Shown one piece after another: positions 14,909 through 18,742 of a DNA stretch of 18,742 bases; the first letter of the stretch is position 1, and every line of letters begins with the position of its first letter. Source of the stretch: an uncultured Prevotella sp. (GTDB lineage: Bacteria; Bacteroidota; Bacteroidia; Bacteroidales; Bacteroidaceae); the NCBI GenBank assembly GCA_900314365.1, contig OMVH01000293.1, positions 1 to 18,742 on the forward strand. Direction: 5' to 3'. The notes beneath the pieces are model-generated. The model was not told where the DNA came from. It saw nothing but the letters and a program-made list of their open reading frames with translations, and made no database searches. Position numbers and translations under genes: made by a program.

Positions 14909-17074
14909 ATGAATAAGATGAGGGCTATAGTGTCTTTGTTCCTGCTGTTCCCGCTCTTAATGTCGGCTCAGGAGGCTCCTCGCGGTCTGCGTGTCGACTT
15001 GTTGGAGCATCCTGACAGCATCTTTGTCTCCGGGCAGCAGGCTGTGGTCAGTAGTGCCACACCTTACTTTTCGTGGGAGTGTGGCAGCGGTATGACTGGC
15101 GGCAGACAGGCGGCATGGCGAATCCTTGTGGCTTCAAATGCTGACCGTCTCACGGAAGGCAAGGCTGATGTCTGGGACAGTGGCCGGCAGAAAAGTAGCA
15201 TTTCTACGGCTGTCTGCTATGGAGGAAAGGCACTTCGGCCCTCATCTTGTTATTTTTGGACCGTACAGACTTTCGATAGGCAGGGCAATGCCAGTTCCTG
15301 GGCTGTCCCGCAATCGTTTAGGACTGCGCCCGTTCTCGACGGCAGTTTTGCTTATTATCCTCTTACTTTTGACACAGTTGGCCCTGTGAGTCAGCTTATC
15401 GCAGGCGATTCCTTGTTTGTTGATTTTGGGTTGGATGCTTTTGGTACACTGCGTCTCGAACTCGACGAAGCACCGACGGAGGCACAGTCGTTCACGGTTC
15501 TTCTCGGCGAGAAAAGACGTGGAAATCAGGTTGACGAGACTCCTTCGGGCACAATCCGATTTGCACGTTATGAGCTGACCACGCGTCCAGAGCAGCCCAC
15601 CTATATTATCCATCTGCGCAAGGATGCCCGCAATACCACTACGAAAATCAATGAGAGCGGGATGTTGCCTGTACTCATGCCTGATTATATTGGCGAGGTT
15701 ATGCCCTTCCGTTATGCCGCTGTGATTGGCTTAAAACAGAAGGTGAGGGTGAGCAGGACTGATGTTCATTATCCTTTCGACAATGATGCCTCCTCTTTCG
15801 AAAGTTCAGACCCGGTGCTCAATGCCGTATGGCAGTTGTGCAAACATTCCATGAAGGCCACTTCGTTCTGCGGACTCTATGTGGATGGCGATCGCGAGCG
15901 AATCTCTTATGAGGCTGATGCCTTTGTCAATCAACTGTCCCATTATGCTGTGGATGCTGAGTACTCAATGGCTCGACGTACGGTGGAGCACCTTATACTG
16001 CATCCTACGTGGCCCACGGAATGGATTCTGTTGACGCCGCTCCTTGCGTGGAATGATTATCTTTATACCGGTGACGACCGTCTGCTGAGACGCTACTATG
16101 ACGATATCTCCCGAAAGACACTTTCTGCTTTAGCTGACTCCACCCACCTCATCAGCACGCGCACAGGCCGCCTGAGCCGTGAGGTTATGAATGGGGTACA
16201 CTACCGTGGAAAGGCCATTCGTGATATTGTCGACTGGCCCCAGGGGGGAGCCAAGGGTGTAGAAAAAGAGTATGGAGGCGAGACCGACGGCTTTGTGTTC
16301 TGTAACTATAATTCCGTGGTCAATGCCTATTACTTTGGGGCTCTTGGAGCTATGGAGAAAATCTCGAAGTCTATAGGGCGTAAGGAGGATGCAAAGCGTT
16401 ACGCACGTCAGATGGAAATCTTGCGCAGAGCCTATTACAAACAGTTCTATGATGAACGGCGGGGCTTGTTTCATGATGGCGACACCACCCTTCATTGCTC
16501 GCTTCATACCAATATGTTCGCCTTGGCCTTTGGTCTCGTGAAGCCAGCCGACCGGCCTGCTGTGGCCCGCTTCTGCGAGAGCCGTGGTATGGCTTGCAGT
16601 GTCTACGGAGCACAGTTCCTACTTGATGCTCTCTATGAGAATGGCCTGAGTGATTATGCCTACACTTTATTAACGTCTACTCGCAAGCGTAGTTGGTGGA
16701 ACATGCTTCGTATGGGATCGACTATCACGACGGAGGCTTGGGATAATGTCTTCAAGCCGAATCTCGACTGGAATCATGCATGGGGAGCTGCTGCCGGCAA
16801 CATTATCGTGCGCCGGCTTCTCGGCATTAGACCAACAGCCCCTGGTTTCGCTTCCGTTGTCATTCAGCCGGAGCCCGGCGCCCTCAAGGAGGTGAATGCC
16901 ACAGTGCCTACGGTTCGTGGTCCCATCGCTGTTCATTTTCTCAATCCGGGCGACGGCACATTTACACTCGATGTGGACGTACCGGACAATGTGGAGGCGT
17001 CGGTGATACTTCCTGGAAGCACAAAGGCACACAAAATAACTGCCGGAAAGCACAGACTCACTTCTGGAAAGTAA
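14909..17074 (+). CDS. Secreted GH78 alpha-L-rhamnosidase-like protein
   Basis: This 721-aa protein has a signal peptide (cleavage MSA/QE after about 20). An N-terminal fibronectin-like sandwich (about 25-145: TPYFSWECG, WRILVAS, VWDSGRQKS) and a second sandwich (about 165-290: LFVDFGLDAFGTLRLELDEA) precede the (alpha/alpha)6 barrel. The acid region reads VDGDRERISYEADAF (D326, D328, E330, D337), aligning with GH78 RDERLGWTGDA. The base region is STITTEAWD (E609), followed by NLDWNHAWGAAAGN (W621, N622, H623, W625). A C-terminal sandwich closes the protein. Family members remove terminal alpha-L-rhamnose from pectins, flavonoid glycosides or bacterial polysaccharides. It is shorter than many GH78 enzymes (often 880 or more residues), so at least one accessory domain is absent. 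The start could also be M4 (14918). It is cotranscribed with the GH92 gene. The acid motif departs from the classical CPQRDERLGW, so activity needs care. Confidence 0.85.
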   Translation: MNKMRAIVSLFLLFPLLMSAQEAPRGLRVDLLEHPDSIFVSGQQAVVSSATPYFSWECGSGMTGGRQAAWRILVASNADRLTEGKADVWDSGRQKSSISTAVCYGGKALRPSSCYFWTVQTFDRQGNASSWAVPQSFRTAPVLDGSFAYYPLTFDTVGPVSQLIAGDSLFVDFGLDAFGTLRLELDEAPTEAQSFTVLLGEKRRGNQVDETPSGTIRFARYELTTRPEQPTYIIHLRKDARNTTTKINESGMLPVLMPDYIGEVMPFRYAAVIGLKQKVRVSRTDVHYPFDNDASSFESSDPVLNAVWQLCKHSMKATSFCGLYVDGDRERISYEADAFVNQLSHYAVDAEYSMARRTVEHLILHPTWPTEWILLTPLLAWNDYLYTGDDRLLRRYYDDISRKTLSALADSTHLISTRTGRLSREVMNGVHYRGKAIRDIVDWPQGGAKGVEKEYGGETDGFVFCNYNSVVNAYYFGALGAMEKISKSIGRKEDAKRYARQMEILRRAYYKQFYDERRGLFHDGDTTLHCSLHTNMFALAFGLVKPADRPAVARFCESRGMACSVYGAQFLLDALYENGLSDYAYTLLTSTRKRSWWNMLRMGSTITTEAWDNVFKPNLDWNHAWGAAAGNIIVRRLLGIRPTAPGFASVVIQPEPGALKEVNATVPTVRGPIAVHFLNPGDGTFTLDVDVPDNVEASVILPGSTKAHKITAGKHRLTSGK

Positions 17075-17113
17075 GTCTGGGTAGCGCTCAATGGGAAATG
17101 AATTGCTTGGTGG

Positions 17114-17368
17114 CTATTGCCCGGTGGTCATGGTCTCCAGCTTATTCACTGCCTGCTCCATGTCAGCAGCGAAATGGCCGTGCTCCTTCAGAAAGCCTTC
17201 TGCACCATCAGAGATATAATTGTAGAGTTCTTTGTCCATACTCGTGAGGTAGTCGGAAATAGCGTACTCGATGTCGTCACGCTGCGTGGAACTCGTGGAG
17301 TGGGCGTAGACGCGCCATTTCTGATGAAGGAAGCAGTAGGCTTCCTCTATATTGTCTTTCGTTATCAT
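17114..17368 (-). CDS. Small conserved-looking soluble protein, 84 aa, unknown function
   Basis: The frame is open to an ATG at 17509, but I start at 17368 (84 aa, MITKDNIEEAYCFLHQKWRV...) because a near-perfect promoter lies inside the longer version (17405-17375) and the 47 upstream residues are basic and low in structure. The product is predicted helical and acidic, with DDIEYAISDYLTSMDKELYN and FLKEHGHFAADMEQAVNKLE as likely helices; no signal peptide, membrane segment or metal motif is seen. I believe similar short proteins occur in other Bacteroidales, but I cannot name the family. The promoter puts the transcription start within a few nucleotides of the ATG, so the mRNA may be leaderless. 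It converges on GH78, with 39 bp between stops and no visible terminator. Confidence 0.7.
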   Translation of the reverse strand: MITKDNIEEAYCFLHQKWRVYAHSTSSTQRDDIEYAISDYLTSMDKELYNYISDGAEGFLKEHGHFAADMEQAVNKLETMTTGQ

Positions 17369-17374
17369 GGTGGG

Positions 17375-17405
17375 CAAAGTTACATCTTTTTCTTTCTTGA
17401 ACCAA
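17375..17405 (-). promoter_or_regulatory. Promoter of the 84-aa gene, next to its ATG
   Basis: On the minus strand, TTG (17405-17403) is followed after 20 bp by TAACTTTG (17382-17375), a full TAnnTTTG match. The ATG begins at 17368, only 6 nt after the box, so transcription should start at or within a few nucleotides of the start codon. Confidence 0.7.
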
Positions 17406-17447
17406 GCCGGAAAGGCATTTTTATGTCGAAAATAATGAACCTTTTCT

Positions 17448-17478
17448 TTGTTTCGTAGCGATTGTTTTGCTAATTTTG
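17448..17478 (+). promoter_or_regulatory. Promoter of the 38-aa ORF and S33 hydrolase operon
   Basis: TTG (17448-17450) and TAATTTTG (17471-17478), a full match to the consensus, are 20 bp apart. Transcription would begin near 17485. It is divergent from the promoter of the 84-aa gene, with the two -33 boxes about 43 bp apart. Confidence 0.75.
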
Positions 17479-17484
17479 CATTAC

Positions 17485-17568
17485 CTGAAGGGCAGGCCCG
17501 CATGTCCAATTAAGAACCTTAACGTCCGGAGGCGGGAGAGCCGGACTACAAAGACGGAGGAAACAATC
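17485..17568 (+). promoter_or_regulatory. Structured 5' leader of the 38-aa ORF
   Basis: The leader of about 84 nt has two tidy hairpins: TTAAG-AAC-CTTAA (17510-17522) and GTCCGG/CCGGAC (17524-17529 with 17541-17546, 11-nt loop). A three-codon uORF (ATG 17502 to TAA 17513) runs into the first hairpin. One GGAGG is partly buried in the second hairpin; a second GGAGG (17556-17560) is free, 8 nt before the ATG at 17569. No known riboswitch is recognised. Confidence 0.45.
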
Positions 17569-17685
17569 ATGAAACGCAAGCCAAAGATGCACAGGGAGAA
17601 TGATTTCGACATGGACAATGCCTATCAGGACGATGACAGGCAGGTGGAGCTGCGTGATGACTCTAACAATAGCAGCGACGACTGA
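17569..17685 (+). CDS. Small acidic ORF, 38 aa, unknown function
   Basis: The ATG at 17569 follows a strong GGAGG with an 8-nt spacer, and a good promoter and leader lie upstream, so translation is likely. The product has a basic start (MKRKPKMHR) and a highly acidic rest (NDFDMDNAYQDDDR, ending DDSNNSSDD), with no hydrophobic segment; it is probably disordered. The open frame extends back to 17467, but that start lies upstream of the promoter -7 box and is rejected. The hydrolase ATG is only 3 nt after the TGA, so the small ORF may serve translational coupling as well as, or instead of, encoding a functional peptide. No family is recognised. Confidence 0.6.
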   Translation: MKRKPKMHRENDFDMDNAYQDDDRQVELRDDSNNSSDD

Positions 17686-17688
17686 ACC

Positions 17689-18573
17689 ATGCGAAAGGTA
17701 GACGAAGGTTTCGTGCTGTGGCAGGGCCACCGTACTTACTACCGCAGCGTAGGAGAGGGTGATGTCTCTAAGGCTCCCCTGCTCCTGTTGCACGGTGGGC
17801 CCGGAAGCACACATAATTATTTTGAGGTGCTCGACAAGCTGGCCGACAGTGGAAGGCGCATTGTCAGCTACGACCAGATAGGTTGTGGCAATTCTTTTGT
17901 CGACGGCTGTCACGAGCTGTGGTGTCTGGAAACATGGCTCGAAGAACTTGAGGCCGTGCGCAGTCAGTTGGGGCTGACCCGCCTGCATGTCTTGGGACAG
18001 TCGTGGGGTGGCATGCTGATTATAGCGTGGCTTGTGGACCGCAAGCCGCAGGGAGTCTGTTCTGCGATACTTTCGAGCACACTCTCCTCGAGCCGTCTGT
18101 GGAGTAAAGAGCAGCATCGGCTCATCTCTTTTATGCCGATGGACGAACAGGAGGCGATAGCGCGTGCAGAGCGGACAGGCAACTACGACGAGGCTTATCA
18201 GCGCGCCAACGACCACTATACGCTTCTGCATGCCTGTTCTCCCGCCGGACCCGATTCTCCGGAATGTCTCCGGCGTAAGAAACGTTTCGGAACAGAGTCC
18301 TATGTCGATGCCTGGGGACCTAATGAATACACGCCTACGGGTACTCTGCGCGACTTCGATTATACCGACCGTCTCGGCGCCATCAGCCAACCCTGCCTCA
18401 TTGTCAGCGGCACTAACGATGAGTGTACACCCTTGGTAGCGAAGACGATGGCCGACCGAATACCCACATGCCGCTGGGAGTTGCTCGACGGAGCGCGCCA
18501 CATGACCTTTGTCGACCAGACCGACAACTACTGCCAAATGCTTGACAAATGGCTCAAAGAACACGACTGTTAG
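17689..18573 (+). CDS. Alpha/beta hydrolase, proline iminopeptidase-like (peptidase S33)
   Basis: This 294-aa cytoplasmic protein has no signal peptide. The oxyanion motif HGGPG (35-39), nucleophile elbow GQSWGG with S105, acid D244 (GTNDECTP) and H271 (GARHM) form the complete triad. The sequence SYDQIGCGNS after the oxyanion loop and NEYTPTGTLRDFDYTDRLG before the acid are characteristic of the prolyl aminopeptidase/tricorn-interacting factor F1 branch of S33. These release N-terminal proline or other hydrophobic residues from peptides. A cap domain occupies about 130-225. Substrate choice is inferred. It starts 3 nt after the 38-aa ORF, with which it shares a promoter, and no independent Shine-Dalgarno is seen, pointing to coupled translation. 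No clear terminator follows before the tRNA promoter. Confidence 0.92.
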   Translation: MRKVDEGFVLWQGHRTYYRSVGEGDVSKAPLLLLHGGPGSTHNYFEVLDKLADSGRRIVSYDQIGCGNSFVDGCHELWCLETWLEELEAVRSQLGLTRLHVLGQSWGGMLIIAWLVDRKPQGVCSAILSSTLSSSRLWSKEQHRLISFMPMDEQEAIARAERTGNYDEAYQRANDHYTLLHACSPAGPDSPECLRRKKRFGTESYVDAWGPNEYTPTGTLRDFDYTDRLGAISQPCLIVSGTNDECTPLVAKTMADRIPTCRWELLDGARHMTFVDQTDNYCQMLDKWLKEHDC

Positions 18574-18639
18574 GGGGAGTATTAATAGGTGGACGCAGGA
18601 ACTTGTAATGTTAAAATAACACAAAGAATAACATTTATT

Positions 18640-18670
18640 TTGCCAGTTTCCCAATTTCGTTCTACCTTTG
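18640..18670 (+). promoter_or_regulatory. Promoter of the tRNA-Val gene
   Basis: TTG (18640-18642) and TACCTTTG (18663-18670), a full TAnnTTTG match, are 20 bp apart. The mature tRNA begins at 18690, giving a short 5' leader for RNase P to remove. Confidence 0.75.
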
Positions 18671-18689
18671 CACCGCCTTACAGTGGTGA

Positions 18690-18742
18690 GGGCGTTTAGC
18701 TCAGTTGGTTTAGAGCATCTGCCTTACAAGCAGAGGGTCGGC
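18690..18742 (+). tRNA. tRNA-Val (anticodon UAC), 3' part cut by the window end
   Basis: The acceptor strand GGGCGTT, the D arm GCTC...GAGC, and the anticodon arm TCTGC-CTTACAA-GCAGA are present, the loop carrying TAC, which reads valine codons. The variable loop GGGTC and the start of the T arm follow, and the window ends about 20 nt before the 3' end. The D loop AGTTGGTTTA is normal. The gene may head a tRNA cluster beyond the window. Confidence 0.93.

Noticed and set aside
17369..17509. N-terminal extension of the 84-aa protein to ATG 17509
   Set aside because: A near-perfect promoter for the gene lies inside this stretch, and the added residues do not look like part of the domain.
17470..18654. 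394-codon minus-strand frame opposite the S33 hydrolase
   Set aside because: It spans two plus-strand promoters and genes and lacks recognisable domains; the plus frame has a complete catalytic triad.

Overview
The window looks like a stretch of Bacteroidota chromosome, most likely Prevotellaceae. This rests on several promoters of the Bacteroidota type (TTG, 20-22 bp, TAnnTTTG), weak or absent Shine-Dalgarno sequences before most genes, moderate GC, and secreted GH92, GH78 and DUF1680/GH127-type enzymes. Genus-level placement is inference. I see no phage, IS element, CRISPR array or rRNA.

Left half (1-8376, all on the plus strand): a promoter drives an ABC-F ribosome-associated ATPase, followed by a secreted M13 zinc metallopeptidase and a terminator-like hairpin. 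A housekeeping run follows: metA (with the residue that predicts acetyl-CoA use), an rlhA-like U32 protein, and an overlapping gene for a membrane protein with a lipobox and a zinc ribbon. A Nudix hydrolase is encoded convergently on the minus strand.

Centre (8959-9660): about 700 bp without a gene lies between the divergent Nudix gene and a secreted DUF1680 enzyme. It holds the most unusual signal in the window, two adjacent short-period arrays. The word TCAACCA occurs four times at exactly 32-bp spacing (9099-9226). It is followed by a TACTNNAGTA palindrome at exactly 22-bp spacing (three full copies and one decayed copy, 9246-9333). The two arrays have different motifs and periods, each close to a whole number of helical turns. 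A consensus-like minus-strand promoter is embedded in the first array, so the region may be a regulatory hub.

Right half: a DUF1680/GH127-type cysteine glycosidase, a convergent hsp20 with a long hairpin terminator, a 59-aa single-pass membrane protein, and a tightly coupled GH92-GH78 pair. The three glycosidases suggest trimming of glycans carrying L-arabinofuranose, mannose and L-rhamnose, but no SusC/SusD pair or sensor is present. Next come an 84-aa protein whose promoter implies a leaderless or near-leaderless mRNA, and, divergently, a structured leader, a 38-aa acidic ORF and an S33 proline iminopeptidase-like hydrolase. The window ends inside a tRNA-Val(UAC) gene with its own promoter.
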